From a virus, in IMG/VR virus record IMGVR_UViG_3300010160_000112, positions 1 to 38,109 of that record: DNA of 38,109 bases; one strand, given 5' to 3'. The translations under genes were made by a program, and so were the position numbers. Under the pieces are notes generated by a model. That model saw only the letters and a list, made by a program, of their open reading frames with translations, searched no databases and was not told where the DNA came from. Positions 1-8,411 of this stretch are shown here, in pieces (position 1 is the first letter of the stretch; the number at the start of each line of letters is the position of its first letter).

Positions 1-334
1 CATTGGGGAGGTGGCGTGCCCATTCAACACTTTGAATATCACGCTTGTCCCTATAATATAGATCGTGATTTCCAGGAATAAAATATACTCGATCAAAGTT
101 GGCATTCATGTGCTCCAGCGCCCGTAGGCTGTAGTTTAGTGTGACGATGTTGAGACTGGCTCTATTGTTGTGCCAATCGCCAAGGAACATGCAGGTCTCA
201 CAACCTTCCGACTTGGCTTTGGCAGTGGCCCACTTCACAAAGTTTAGGCAGTCCTCATTGTGAGTGGTGCTGTTGGATTTCAGTCCAAAGTGGATGTCAG
301 TGAAGATCGCGGCTTTGCGGAATAGATTAGTCAT
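1..334 (-). CDS. 47: gp47-like recombination nuclease subunit (SbcD/Mre11-type metallophosphoesterase), 3' part outside window
   Basis: Partial gene: the N-terminal 111 residues are present and the rest lies beyond base 1. The calcineurin-like phosphoesterase metal motifs are visible in order: D13-x-H15 (TDIHFG), G52-D53 followed by WHNN, and G88-N89-H90-D91. In T4, gp47 pairs with the gp46 ATPase to form the Mre11/Rad50-like complex that resects DNA ends for recombination-dependent replication; that role is inferred here from family and gene order. The start ATG at 334 overlaps the stop of the upstream SGNH-like gene by 8 bases (ATGACTAA), so translation is probably coupled. The neighbouring gp55 supports the T4-type 46-47-55 core arrangement. 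Confidence is high for the phosphoesterase and good for the gp47 assignment. Confidence 0.88.
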   Translation of the reverse strand, partial: MTNLFRKAAIFTDIHFGLKSNSTTHNEDCLNFVKWATAKAKSEGCETCMFLGDWHNNRASLNIVTLNYSLRALEHMNANFDRVYFIPGNHDLYYRDKRDIQSVEWARHLPN

Positions 335-1223
335 CGTGTGATTTTACATGATTTAGTATGCGTTGGGCAATAGCCTTGTGGCTCAAAGGGCCGGCATGCA
401 ATCCATCGGTGCCGTAGTCTACATGCAATCCATAGCTAGAACAGTACTCAGGGTACTTGACATATTGGGATACATAATCATATGATTTTCCAAAATCGCA
501 TATTGAGATTATTATAAATCTGCAACCGATTGAATGTAAAAATTTAGTACCAGTGTTAAGCAGGCTCAGTTGAGTAAAATATAGTTGTTCGTCGTTCATA
601 CAATCGACCAGTATTCGATCCTTGCTACAGTTAAGAACAACTTCCATAACATGATTACCGTTAAATCTGCTGACACGCCCAGGAGTAGTTAATTGCCATA
701 TTACTGTATCTTGTGGTTTAATCTGGCAGTTAAACAAATGTCGATGGCTCCATGTTAAGCTGCTGCCAGGTTTAGTAATCAATGCCACCGGCAAATCTAA
801 ATATTCAGACTGGGACAACCATTGCCCGTAGTTAAGCTCGTGATCACGCAGTCCAACTCCATGACTGTGACTGCATCCAAACACCCACAGCATAGGATGA
901 TCTAATCTGGTGTTGATATTAGGATGATCAGTAAATTGTTCAATACCCTCACAAGCAGTTGCAGTTGATCGTGTTAGATACTGATACAATGATAATGATT
1001 CTTTGTAGATATTACCGTTGAGGTCAAATCCACGCGGCTCGAATCTAATCATATCAAACTGCGATGAAATTTGAATAATTCGATCTACAGGGAGATCTCC
1101 TAATGATGTATGATATGCGCCTGGCGGCAGATTTTTTCTGTATGAATCCAATAGTACTGAATTGGGATCAACATGTGAAAAATCACATGTTGATGCAGTC
1201 AAATATAAAAGTTTCTGGGTCAT
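327..1223 (-). CDS. SGNH/GDSL-hydrolase-like phage protein
   Basis: A 298-residue protein. The motif FGCSHSHGVGL (about residues 115-125) looks like the nucleophile block of SGNH-type hydrolases in its phage variant, G-C-S-H-S/T-x-G. DGLHAGPLSHKAIAQRIL near the C-terminus matches the D-x-x-H block that supplies the catalytic Asp and His. SGNH enzymes are usually esterases or acyl-hydrolases, often acting on sugar acetyl groups; the substrate here is unknown. No signal peptide or membrane segment is evident. The start ATG (1223-1221) overlaps the gp55 stop as ATGA, and the 3' end overlaps gp47 by 8 bases, so the gene sits inside the replication/sigma-factor operon. A 12-bp perfect inverted repeat lies in codons 10-19. 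The hydrolase call rests on motif reading only. Confidence 0.6.
   Translation of the reverse strand: MTQKLLYLTASTCDFSHVDPNSVLLDSYRKNLPPGAYHTSLGDLPVDRIIQISSQFDMIRFEPRGFDLNGNIYKESLSLYQYLTRSTATACEGIEQFTDHPNINTRLDHPMLWVFGCSHSHGVGLRDHELNYGQWLSQSEYLDLPVALITKPGSSLTWSHRHLFNCQIKPQDTVIWQLTTPGRVSRFNGNHVMEVVLNCSKDRILVDCMNDEQLYFTQLSLLNTGTKFLHSIGCRFIIISICDFGKSYDYVSQYVKYPEYCSSYGLHVDYGTDGLHAGPLSHKAIAQRILNHVKSHDD
1167..1194 (-). repeat. 12-bp perfect inverted repeat with 4-nt loop inside the start of the SGNH-like gene
   Basis: The arms ATCAACATGTGA (1167-1178) and TCACATGTTGAT (1183-1194) are perfectly complementary around AAAA (TTTT on the coding strand). On the minus-strand mRNA this forms a 12-bp stem starting about 30 bases after the SGNH-like start codon and encoding STCDFSHVDP. 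It could slow ribosomes, stabilise or cleave the polycistronic message, or bind a dimeric protein. There is no trailing T-run, so it is not a normal terminator. Confidence 0.6.
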
Positions 1224-2128
1224 TCGTCTAGAGTACTAACAACCGGTCCGGACATGGCAGCCATACCTGCCTTGCCTGAATTCTGTCTAGTCCACGAAGG
1301 ATTCAACCCATTCATCTCTAAAATATCGTCACGTATGTTTTGATTCTTCTTTTCAATGTTCAAGATGCGAGTGAAGCTGTTGGTGATAGCAGCGGTGTAG
1401 TACGCAAACGGATTCTGCGATTTGGATTCATCAAACTGCAATCCAATCTGGCTCAGCTGTAATAATGCCTGGCCACGCATCTCTTCATTATAGGTGTATC
1501 CACGCCAGTTTGATCTTGTGGCATAACGCTCGCACAGCTTCATGAACATGGTGGCCAGCTTGCGTGTCATCTCTCCGTGGTCCTTGGAGAATTCACCATC
1601 ACCGAGACTGCCCTTCCAATGACTGCGTCCTACTATAAACGGTGCTTTTTCTTCGTCTATTCTGTAGTGTTCAAATGGTGGAAAATTCAATCGCACATGA
1701 TTCAAACTCAACACTGGTACGTCTAGCAACTCGCCTAGTGGATCGTCATCTTCTACTGCGTCATCTAGATCTAGGATATCTTCCAGACGTTTGCGTTTGG
1801 CTTTGGCTTCTGCTTTGGTTATTTTCTTAGGCGCCATGGGCACATGATCCCATACGGTGATGCGAAAAACGATATCTGTGTTGGGGATTTTCTTGGGATC
1901 AACTATCTCACCGGTTTCACGTTTGATGCGATCTGCACGATTGCGGCGCGCTTCAGCAATGGTGCGTTGATTGATCTTGTCAAGACTGGGCAGGATGATA
2001 TCAAATTGATGATCTGCCACACGGTCTTGGTACCAGCAGTAGTTGTTTTTGCTTAGATGTATTTCTTTGAGGATATCTCTGTTGTTGAGATAGTTAACAC
2101 GGGGTGCTGACTTTGGTAATAAAGACAT
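1220..2128 (-). CDS. 55: gp55-like sigma factor for late transcription
   Basis: A 302-residue protein starting at ATG 2128, chosen because AGGAGA (2138-2133) sits 4 bases upstream; an in-frame ATG 11 codons earlier (2161) has no such site and lies within the promoter. The N-terminal PRVNYLNNRDILKEI resembles T4 gp55 PKYNYVNNKELLQAI. The C-terminal part (RSNWRGYTYNEEM, FDESKSQNPFAYYTAAITNSF, then basic IEKKNQN) matches the sigma-region-2-like core of gp55 (FSGYTQSWKQEM, FDETKYKNPHAYITQ). Roughly 150 extra residues separate these two parts, making it much longer than the 185-residue T4 protein; the insert includes a Lys-rich then Asp/Glu-rich stretch. Role known for the family: directs host RNA polymerase to TATAAATA late promoters together with the sliding clamp and a coactivator. 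First gene of the leftward operon. Confidence 0.9.
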   Translation of the reverse strand: MSLLPKSAPRVNYLNNRDILKEIHLSKNNYCWYQDRVADHQFDIILPSLDKINQRTIAEARRNRADRIKRETGEIVDPKKIPNTDIVFRITVWDHVPMAPKKITKAEAKAKRKRLEDILDLDDAVEDDDPLGELLDVPVLSLNHVRLNFPPFEHYRIDEEKAPFIVGRSHWKGSLGDGEFSKDHGEMTRKLATMFMKLCERYATRSNWRGYTYNEEMRGQALLQLSQIGLQFDESKSQNPFAYYTAAITNSFTRILNIEKKNQNIRDDILEMNGLNPSWTRQNSGKAGMAAMSGPVVSTLDE

Positions 2129-2143
2129 GAATTCTCCTGATAT

Positions 2144-2177
2144 GTATTTATTGTAACACATTGTGTGATGTTGTCAA
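2144..2177 (-). promoter_or_regulatory. sigma70-type promoter for gp55 operon, overlapping a late-type box
   Basis: On the minus strand there is an exact -35 hexamer TTGACA (2177-2172), a 16-base spacer, and a -10 hexamer TACAAT (2155-2150, five of six consensus bases). This predicts transcription starting near 2143 and a leader of about 15 bases carrying the AGGAGA ribosome site. The sequence AATAAATA (2152-2145) overlaps the -10 and differs by one base from the T4 late box, so the sigma factor gene could also be read late. This is inference from sequence only; no start site is known. Confidence 0.6.
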
Positions 2178-2208
2178 CCTTTATATAAACTATGCCGTTT
2201 TTGCACCT

Positions 2209-2216
2209 GCTAAATA
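2209..2216 (+). promoter_or_regulatory. late-type promoter box (GCTAAATA) of the structural operon
   Basis: GCTAAATA lies 16 bases before the ATG of the first structural gene and matches six of eight bases of the T4 late box TATAAATA. Transcription would start near 2222, next to the AGGA ribosome site. A second AT-rich element, TATAAA at 2184-2189 with TTGTGT 17 bases upstream, could act as a weak sigma70-type promoter for the same genes. Confidence 0.45.
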
Positions 2217-2232
2217 AGATACAGGAACAAAA

Positions 2233-3975
2233 ATGGCGCAGATATACGATCCCAATCAAGCAGGAGCATTCAACAAGCTATTACAAAGTGGGCTGAGTAC
2301 GGCTAACGCAGCCGTGCAGGCCGGTATTTCATCGGCTGCTGCCAGTCAGTATGGACTAGGAAATAATGGCAATCTTGGTGCGCTGATTCCCGGAGCCAAT
2401 GCTGCACCAGCAACTGCTCAGTCTACATTCCAGAATGTGGATTTTGCACAAACGGTGTCTGGACAGCCTGTGCAGACAGCGCAACTAAACATCGCCCCTG
2501 CACAGCTGGACACGCCACAGACCATTGTTCTTACCACACCAACGGTCACCGGCCTGGATCTCACAGCCACCAGTCCATTTGCTGCATTCGACCAAGTACA
2601 AGCGGTACCTCGTCCAACATTAGCTGCTGAGGCAGCACCCAGCCCCACTACATTCTCAGCCACAGACCCTAGGGTGTCCTCATCTATCCCTAATCCAGTG
2701 ATAGTGACTACTTCTGATGCTGCCCGTGATGCAGCAATCAGTGCATCACGTCCGGGATACGATCAAGCACCGCCGGTGACTGATACAAACATAGCAGGAG
2801 GCATACGACCACAAGATGTGGGCCCAGCTAATTCTGCACCGGCACCGCAACTGGTACCAACACAAACACTTGATCCTGCTACTGCTCAACAAGCCTTAAC
2901 ACCCGCAGCGGAACCAGTCAATGCTAACACAGCCGGATTACCAATACGTAACGAAGAAGGGCAAGTGGTGCAGGGTATCCTTCAAAATCCCGAAACCGGA
3001 GAAACTTATTACACTACTGCTCCGGCGCCGGTGCCTTCGCCGGAAAATCCAAGCGCAGAAAATCAGAGCAACGCCGAAACAGCTAGGCTGAACAATGCCA
3101 ATCAGCAGGCTGCCATACAATCAACCTACAAGCAACCGGGCAACGTGGAGTGGCGATTCCGTATCAGTCTGGCAGAAGGCGCCGATTATCTTTACAAAGC
3201 CGGCGGCGGTGCCGGATCTCCTTCGGCTTCCGGTGGATTTTCAGGAGCACAATTTGGTAATACCGGTGCTGGCCCCGGCATATTAGCACCATTGATAGGT
3301 ACCAATGGCGTGGTGTTTCCCTACACTCCTCAGGTGCAGATGACCTACCGTGCCAAATACAACAGCTACGAACTGGTGCATTCAAATTATCGTGGCGCGT
3401 TCTATCAGAACAGCAGCGTGGACGACATCAGCATACGTGGTACATTCACTGCACAAGATACCTATGAAGCAGCATACATGTTGGCTGTGATACATTTTTT
3501 CCGTTCAGTGACCAAGATGTTCTATGGCCAAGACAAACAACGCGGCGCACCACCTCCATTAGTGTATCTCAGCGGCTTAGGTGACTATCAATTCAACAAT
3601 CATCCTGCTGTGATCACATCATTTGACTATTCGTTGCCTGCAGATGTGGATTACATACGAGCTAACCAGCCCAACAATTTTGGCACTGATCTGTTGAATC
3701 GCCGTACATCTTATGCAGCACCGCCATCTAATCCTCTATCAGCAATAGCCAATAGACTAGCAAAGGCTTTTTTGTCTCCTGGTGCTGAACCACAGGTACC
3801 AGATCCACAACCTGTGACTAATTCGGTGACCAACACCGCAACAGCCACATATGTTCCAACCAAGATAGAGATAAGTCTGAATCTAATGCCTATGCAGACC
3901 AGAGATCAGGTCAGCAAACAATTCAGCCTGGCAAAATTTGCCGACGGCAACCTACTACGCGGAGGATTCTGGTAA
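2233..3975 (+). CDS. baseplate tail-tube cap/initiator (gp48/gp54-like)
   Basis: A 580-residue protein. Residues 1-300 are low-complexity, rich in Ala, Pro, Thr, Asn and Gln, with no recognisable fold. From about residue 302 a conserved domain begins (GNVEWRFRISLAEGADYLYKA) and runs through GVVFPYTPQVQMTYRAKY, YQNSSVDDISIRGTFTAQD, AVIHFFRSVTKMFYGQD and GAPPPLVYLSG to about 490. This is the tube-like domain seen in aquatic T4-like phages annotated as gp48 or gp54, proteins that sit between hub and tail tube and start tube polymerisation. Which of the two it corresponds to cannot be settled by eye. It is the first gene of the rightward operon, with AGGA 7 bases before the ATG, and its stop overlaps the gp53-like start as TAATG. 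The long disordered N-terminal extension is unusual compared with T4 (320-364 residues). Confidence 0.7.
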   Translation: MAQIYDPNQAGAFNKLLQSGLSTANAAVQAGISSAAASQYGLGNNGNLGALIPGANAAPATAQSTFQNVDFAQTVSGQPVQTAQLNIAPAQLDTPQTIVLTTPTVTGLDLTATSPFAAFDQVQAVPRPTLAAEAAPSPTTFSATDPRVSSSIPNPVIVTTSDAARDAAISASRPGYDQAPPVTDTNIAGGIRPQDVGPANSAPAPQLVPTQTLDPATAQQALTPAAEPVNANTAGLPIRNEEGQVVQGILQNPETGETYYTTAPAPVPSPENPSAENQSNAETARLNNANQQAAIQSTYKQPGNVEWRFRISLAEGADYLYKAGGGAGSPSASGGFSGAQFGNTGAGPGILAPLIGTNGVVFPYTPQVQMTYRAKYNSYELVHSNYRGAFYQNSSVDDISIRGTFTAQDTYEAAYMLAVIHFFRSVTKMFYGQDKQRGAPPPLVYLSGLGDYQFNNHPAVITSFDYSLPADVDYIRANQPNNFGTDLLNRRTSYAAPPSNPLSAIANRLAKAFLSPGAEPQVPDPQPVTNSVTNTATATYVPTKIEISLNLMPMQTRDQVSKQFSLAKFADGNLLRGGFW

Positions 3976-4274
3976 TGGCCACATACGACACAACCAGTCC
4001 ATACTACAATACACCATTCACTCAGTTCTATCTTGACAAGATGGTCAATAGACCTATACCGGTAGAGAATGATGATCTCACATTTACGATCAATCTCACA
4101 TATCAATATCGTCCTGACCTGTTGGCCTATGATCTGTACGGCACACCGGCATTATGGTGGGTGTTCTATCAACGCAACCCCAACACATTGACCAAGCCGC
4201 CTTTTGATTTCACAGCCAACACATTCATTTATCTGCCCAAGATCGGCACACTGAAAACAGCACTGGGATTCTAA
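3975..4274 (+). CDS. 53: gp53-like baseplate wedge subunit
   Basis: A 99-residue protein with the pattern typical of short gp53-like wedge proteins: N-terminal YYNTPF and FYLDKMVNRPIP, then YQYRPDLLAYDLYGTPALWWVFYQRNP, and a C-terminal DFTANTFIYLPKIG resembling a LysM-like end that ties the wedge together. In T4, gp53 locks adjacent wedges around the hub. It starts inside the stop of the preceding gene (TAATG), implying coupled translation and near-equal dosage with the tube-cap protein. About half the length of T4 gp53 (196 residues), as is usual for aquatic relatives. Confidence 0.82.
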   Translation: MATYDTTSPYYNTPFTQFYLDKMVNRPIPVENDDLTFTINLTYQYRPDLLAYDLYGTPALWWVFYQRNPNTLTKPPFDFTANTFIYLPKIGTLKTALGF

Positions 4275-4277
4275 CGC

Positions 4278-6857
4278 ATGGCCACTACACTACCTGCGGC
4301 TACTCAATACAGCTATAATAAGCCCAATACAAACACCGCAGCCACCAAAGAAGAAGTAGCACCGGGTGTTCGAGTTAGTGTATCCGGCGTTGGTCCTAAA
4401 ATAATAAAACCAACACCTAATGTATTAGACAAATTCAGTAGTTACACATATCAGGCGTCGATTTATCTGTTGACTCCTACGCAATATGGTAATTTTCAAG
4501 ACGGCAATAGGATTATTCCCAACAGCCAACTTCTGTTCCAGAGTGGAGGGAAAGCTGCGGGCACCGGTAACAAATTTTTTGATAATGATTTTTACATAGA
4601 CAACATAACCATAGAAACTCTCACAGCTGGCAAACAAACCCAAGGTGCGCACATGGCCACGGATATAAAATTTACCATAACCGAGCCCATGGGTATCACA
4701 CTATTAGACAGGCTCAAGAATGCTGTGGCAGCTCAACGTCCAAATTCAAAATCCAACTGGGCAGCAGCACACTATCTCATGGTCATAAGTTTTTTTGGAT
4801 ACGATCAAAACGGCAATCTAGTCACGCCCGGAACTACTATAACCGCAACCGGCACCCAGAATCCAAAAGCAGTTGTGGTAAAATACATTCCTTTTTTGAT
4901 CAAAGATGTTAACTGGTCAGTGGGTAATAAATTAGTCAGTTATGAATTTACCGGTGCACCAGTGGGACAGCTGACAGGTGGCAGTTCAAAAAGCGGAACT
5001 ATCACATCTGATTTTCAGATCACCGCCGGCACAGTGGGTGAATTTTTTGGTGGAAGATCTATTACTTCGGCATCACCTTCGGGTGCTCCGGCAGATTCTC
5101 CAGGGCAGAGCACCACGCCATTTAAAAGTACCGGTGACGGAGGAGCAAATGCACCCGAAACTGCTGTGGCAGCTCCTACGTCTTCCGCCGGGGGGCTAGT
5201 AGAAGCACTAAACGCAAATGCAGTGCGGGCGGCAAAGCAAGCTGGATACAAACAACCTGACGAATATGATATTGTGTTTGTTGATGCCGAAGAAATTAAA
5301 TCGGCTGCTCTGGGGGCTTTGGAAACTTTTAAAAACAAGAAAATTGTGCCAATGGCTAAACCTGCAACTGAGTCTCCTGGTAGTCTAGATTCCTCTAAGA
5401 CCCCTGCTTCCACTACCAGGTATACTATTCCTATAACTGCTGGTATGCCAATTATTAAAATGCTAGATCTTGTCATACGTGACAGCCAATACATTACCAA
5501 AAAGCAAATAACAACCAATGATTCCGACGGCGGCATTAACGCAAGCAGCAATAATACTGATCCGCCCACCTGGTATCTGATTACATTTTCCGCCATGCCC
5601 AAGGAATATGACGATGCACGAAACGATTATGCTTACAAAATGAGATATACTATAACCAAGTATGCAGTACCAAATTTGCATAGTACTAGGTTTCCGGTAT
5701 TAAAAACATTTCCGGGGCTGCACAAAGAATACAAATATTGGTTTACCGGAGAAAACACAGCCATACTAGATTTCTCAGCAAGATTTGATAGCATGTACAA
5801 AATGACAACCAACGGTGCGGGCGATAAGTCGGCCCTGGCCGCACAGCAGCAGATATTATCTGCCAGCAGAAATGATCTTTATCGAGATGAAGTTTACCTC
5901 CTGAAAACAGGATATGCACCTCGTAGTACACAACCGGTTGGCATTGGGTCCAATAATGTCAACGAAGGCAGCGCAAATGCTGCTGAATATCTTTACGCGC
6001 CGGAAACGCTAGGTACCTCTAAGATCCGAATAATCGGTGATCCTGCTTGGATACAGCAAGGTAGTTTAGTTGGCCCTATTGGGATCAATGGATTCAAACA
6101 AGAATCTGATCAGGGCTTTTTGCCCGACGGCACTATTTCTTTTGATACCGTGCAAGCATTATACGAGATCGCATGGCAACGTCCCGAGGACTATGATATC
6201 TCAACTGGCCTGGCCGATCCGTATGCCAAGACATTCCAAAAATATGGCGAAAGAGAACCATTGCAAAGTAATATCTATCAGGCAACGAAAATAGTGCATG
6301 AATTCCGTAACGGACAATTTGAACAGACCATTGAAGGATTGATATGTCTATTCAGTAAACCAAAGCAGATCACCACAGCAGCACAATACTCTGCGGCAGA
6401 TAGCACCCGAGCCGCCATTGGAGAGTCTCCAAGCTCTCGAACTCAACCCGCAACAGCATCCCCGTCAAACAGATTTGGGACCAACACAAATACAGCAGTC
6501 GCACCGGCAGCAGCCGCATCAGTAGTATCAGCAGCAGCAATCAGCACAGGCACAATAGCGGCACCTATTGCGGACCAGGCCGCAACAGCAGCTGGTTCAA
6601 ATGTACCAACTACTACAGCAGAACAATATGCTGCTGTAGATAATGCCCGAAGCCCAATAACCGATGTTACAAACATAGTGCCTGCATTGCCGCCCTCGCC
6701 AGTGACCAGCAACGGACAAACCGTTGGCGGATATGGATTTGGTGCTGTACTAAATTCTCCTCCGGTATTAGTCCCGGGCGCAGGCCGAACATCAATTGAT
6801 GCACTGCAAGCCGCTGCTGTAAATGTATCACCTTATCTAACACGTAGAGATCCATAA
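4278..6857 (+). CDS. large virion structural protein, probable baseplate hub component
   Basis: An 859-residue protein. The N-terminal part (about 48-260) is a beta-rich domain (KFSSYTYQASIYLLTP, HYLMVISFFGYD, VKYIPFLIKDVNWSVGNKLVSYEF). A middle part includes PEYDIVFVDAEEIKSAA, IPITAGMPIIKMLDLVIRDSQYI and YAYKMRYTITKYAVPNL, followed by YKYWFTGENTAILDFSARFD. The tail after about 690 is Ala/Ser/Thr-rich with two imperfect copies of TTAAQYSAADSTR-like sequence (about 698 and 778). The family recurs in aquatic T4-like phages beside the gp5-like spike gene, the place of gp27 in function, so a hub role is inferred from context rather than shown. The stop overlaps the next start (TAATG). No enzymatic motif seen. 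Confidence 0.55.
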   Translation: MATTLPAATQYSYNKPNTNTAATKEEVAPGVRVSVSGVGPKIIKPTPNVLDKFSSYTYQASIYLLTPTQYGNFQDGNRIIPNSQLLFQSGGKAAGTGNKFFDNDFYIDNITIETLTAGKQTQGAHMATDIKFTITEPMGITLLDRLKNAVAAQRPNSKSNWAAAHYLMVISFFGYDQNGNLVTPGTTITATGTQNPKAVVVKYIPFLIKDVNWSVGNKLVSYEFTGAPVGQLTGGSSKSGTITSDFQITAGTVGEFFGGRSITSASPSGAPADSPGQSTTPFKSTGDGGANAPETAVAAPTSSAGGLVEALNANAVRAAKQAGYKQPDEYDIVFVDAEEIKSAALGALETFKNKKIVPMAKPATESPGSLDSSKTPASTTRYTIPITAGMPIIKMLDLVIRDSQYITKKQITTNDSDGGINASSNNTDPPTWYLITFSAMPKEYDDARNDYAYKMRYTITKYAVPNLHSTRFPVLKTFPGLHKEYKYWFTGENTAILDFSARFDSMYKMTTNGAGDKSALAAQQQILSASRNDLYRDEVYLLKTGYAPRSTQPVGIGSNNVNEGSANAAEYLYAPETLGTSKIRIIGDPAWIQQGSLVGPIGINGFKQESDQGFLPDGTISFDTVQALYEIAWQRPEDYDISTGLADPYAKTFQKYGEREPLQSNIYQATKIVHEFRNGQFEQTIEGLICLFSKPKQITTAAQYSAADSTRAAIGESPSSRTQPATASPSNRFGTNTNTAVAPAAAASVVSAAAISTGTIAAPIADQAATAAGSNVPTTTAEQYAAVDNARSPITDVTNIVPALPPSPVTSNGQTVGGYGFGAVLNSPPVLVPGAGRTSIDALQAAAVNVSPYLTRRDP

Positions 6858-8410
6858 TGGCAAATAATATTCAGCGTAATAAAAAAGATCCCAGTTATAG
6901 ATTTGATCGTGGCGGATACCCAGCAGAATTTGGCCCATTCACTGGAGTGATCAAATCCACCGTAGACCCCACTAGATCTGGCAGATTGCAAGTGTACATT
7001 GAGGCGTTTGTTTCTGGAAATCTTAACGGAGAAAACCCAACAACTTCGACTTCGCCCGAGGACGATCCTCAGAATTGGACTACGGTCAGTTACATGCAAC
7101 AATTTGGCGGTGCCACTCCGCCACAGCCCACAGGTGGATCTACCGATTCACTTGGCAGCTATCCAGGAAATCAAAACAGCTATGGCATGTGGTTTACTCC
7201 GCCAGATGTGGGCGTGACCGTGCTGTGTGTGTTTGTAAATGGTCAGCGCGACCAAGGATATTACATTGGCACGGTGCCTGAACAAGGGTTGGGCAGCATG
7301 TTACCAGCCATTGGCTCCAGCTCACAATATCTGGTTGATGACAATAACGAAAATCAAAAGCAATATTTTTCTGAATCTGCACTACTGCCAGTGACTGAGA
7401 TCAATACCAATAACGCTGAAGTTTTTAATGACCCGGCATTTTTTACCAAACCTAAGCCAGTGCATAGCTATGTGGCAAGTACCATGTTCCAGCAAGGTCT
7501 TATTAACGACGCCGAACGCGGTCCTATTAGAAGTTCCAGCCAACGTGAGACTCCTAGTGCTGTGTTTGGGGTAAGCACCCCGGGCAGTCCTATCTACCAA
7601 GGTGGCATGGGGCCTAATGATATTCGACGCAAAATCAATGATGGCAGTATCAAACCTAACCAAGCACAGGTCATAGGCCGAGTTGGTGGTCACACCTTGG
7701 TCATGGATGACGGCGATCTCGAAGATAACAATCAACTATTCCGACTGAGGACTAGTAAAGGTCATCAGATTACCATGAATGATAGCGGAAACTTTTTCTA
7801 TATCGTTCATGCTAATGGGCAGACATGGCTGGAGTTTGGGTCAGAAGGTACTATAGACATGTACTCTACCAACTCTATCAACATGCGCACCGCAGGAGAT
7901 ATAAATTTCCATGCCGACAGAGACATCAACATGTTTGCCGGCAGAAACGTACAGATCAAGAGTACTAACCGTATGCAATTAGAAAGCATGGGCAACATGG
8001 TACTGGATGCACAGCAAGATATAACCATGTACAGCAAAAATACCATAGGAGTCAAAGCCGACGGCGCGCTGACCATCAACAGCGCATCCAGCAGCTGGGG
8101 CAGTGGCAGTGAATTGATAGTCACCGCAGAGCAAGTGGATATCAATGGACCAGCAGCGGGAAAAGTATCTTCTCCCAACCCTATAACTAAAACTCTTTTT
8201 ACTGACATACAATTCAACACCAGTGCGGGGTGGGTGGCCGCACCAGACGATTTGACCAGCATTTGTAGTAGGATAACCACACACGAACCATATCCGTATC
8301 ACAACAAAGGTGTGGATGTTCCGCCGTTCAGCTTTGAACCAGGAAAACCCCCACCTCCACCTGGTGCAACTCCGGTTCCTCCCGGTGTAGAACTTGGAAG
8401 AGTAGCATAA
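6857..8410 (+). CDS. 5: gp5/VgrG-like baseplate central spike protein without lysozyme domain
   Basis: A 517-residue protein. An N-terminal OB-fold (about 24-150: FTGVIKSTVDPTRSGRLQVYI, SYGMWFTPPDVGVTVLCVF, DQGYYIGTVPEQGLGSMLP) matches gp5/VgrG spikes. Residues about 311-425 form a run of short alternating repeats (GTIDMYSTNSINMRTAGDI, INMFAGRNVQIKS, MVLDAQQDITMYSKN), the triple-stranded beta-helix of the needle. T4 gp5 has a lysozyme domain between these parts; here the linker shows no lysozyme-like sequence, so the spike is probably a mechanical puncturing device. The C-terminus is Pro-rich (KPPPPPGATPVPPG). Role: trimeric needle under the hub that pierces the outer membrane. Overlaps the hub gene by one base. 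Confidence 0.85.
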   Translation: MANNIQRNKKDPSYRFDRGGYPAEFGPFTGVIKSTVDPTRSGRLQVYIEAFVSGNLNGENPTTSTSPEDDPQNWTTVSYMQQFGGATPPQPTGGSTDSLGSYPGNQNSYGMWFTPPDVGVTVLCVFVNGQRDQGYYIGTVPEQGLGSMLPAIGSSSQYLVDDNNENQKQYFSESALLPVTEINTNNAEVFNDPAFFTKPKPVHSYVASTMFQQGLINDAERGPIRSSSQRETPSAVFGVSTPGSPIYQGGMGPNDIRRKINDGSIKPNQAQVIGRVGGHTLVMDDGDLEDNNQLFRLRTSKGHQITMNDSGNFFYIVHANGQTWLEFGSEGTIDMYSTNSINMRTAGDINFHADRDINMFAGRNVQIKSTNRMQLESMGNMVLDAQQDITMYSKNTIGVKADGALTINSASSSWGSGSELIVTAEQVDINGPAAGKVSSPNPITKTLFTDIQFNTSAGWVAAPDDLTSICSRITTHEPYPYHNKGVDVPPFSFEPGKPPPPPGATPVPPGVELGRVA

Positions 8411-8411
8411 C

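Noticed and set aside
2129-2161. Earlier in-frame start for gp55 at 2161
   Set aside because: It would place the predicted promoter inside the gene and lacks a ribosome site, while ATG 2128 has AGGAGA just upstream.
5015-5602. 195-codon open frame on the minus strand
   Set aside because: Lies wholly inside the hub gene, antisense, with composition mirroring the plus-strand coding sequence and no ribosome site or recognisable domain.
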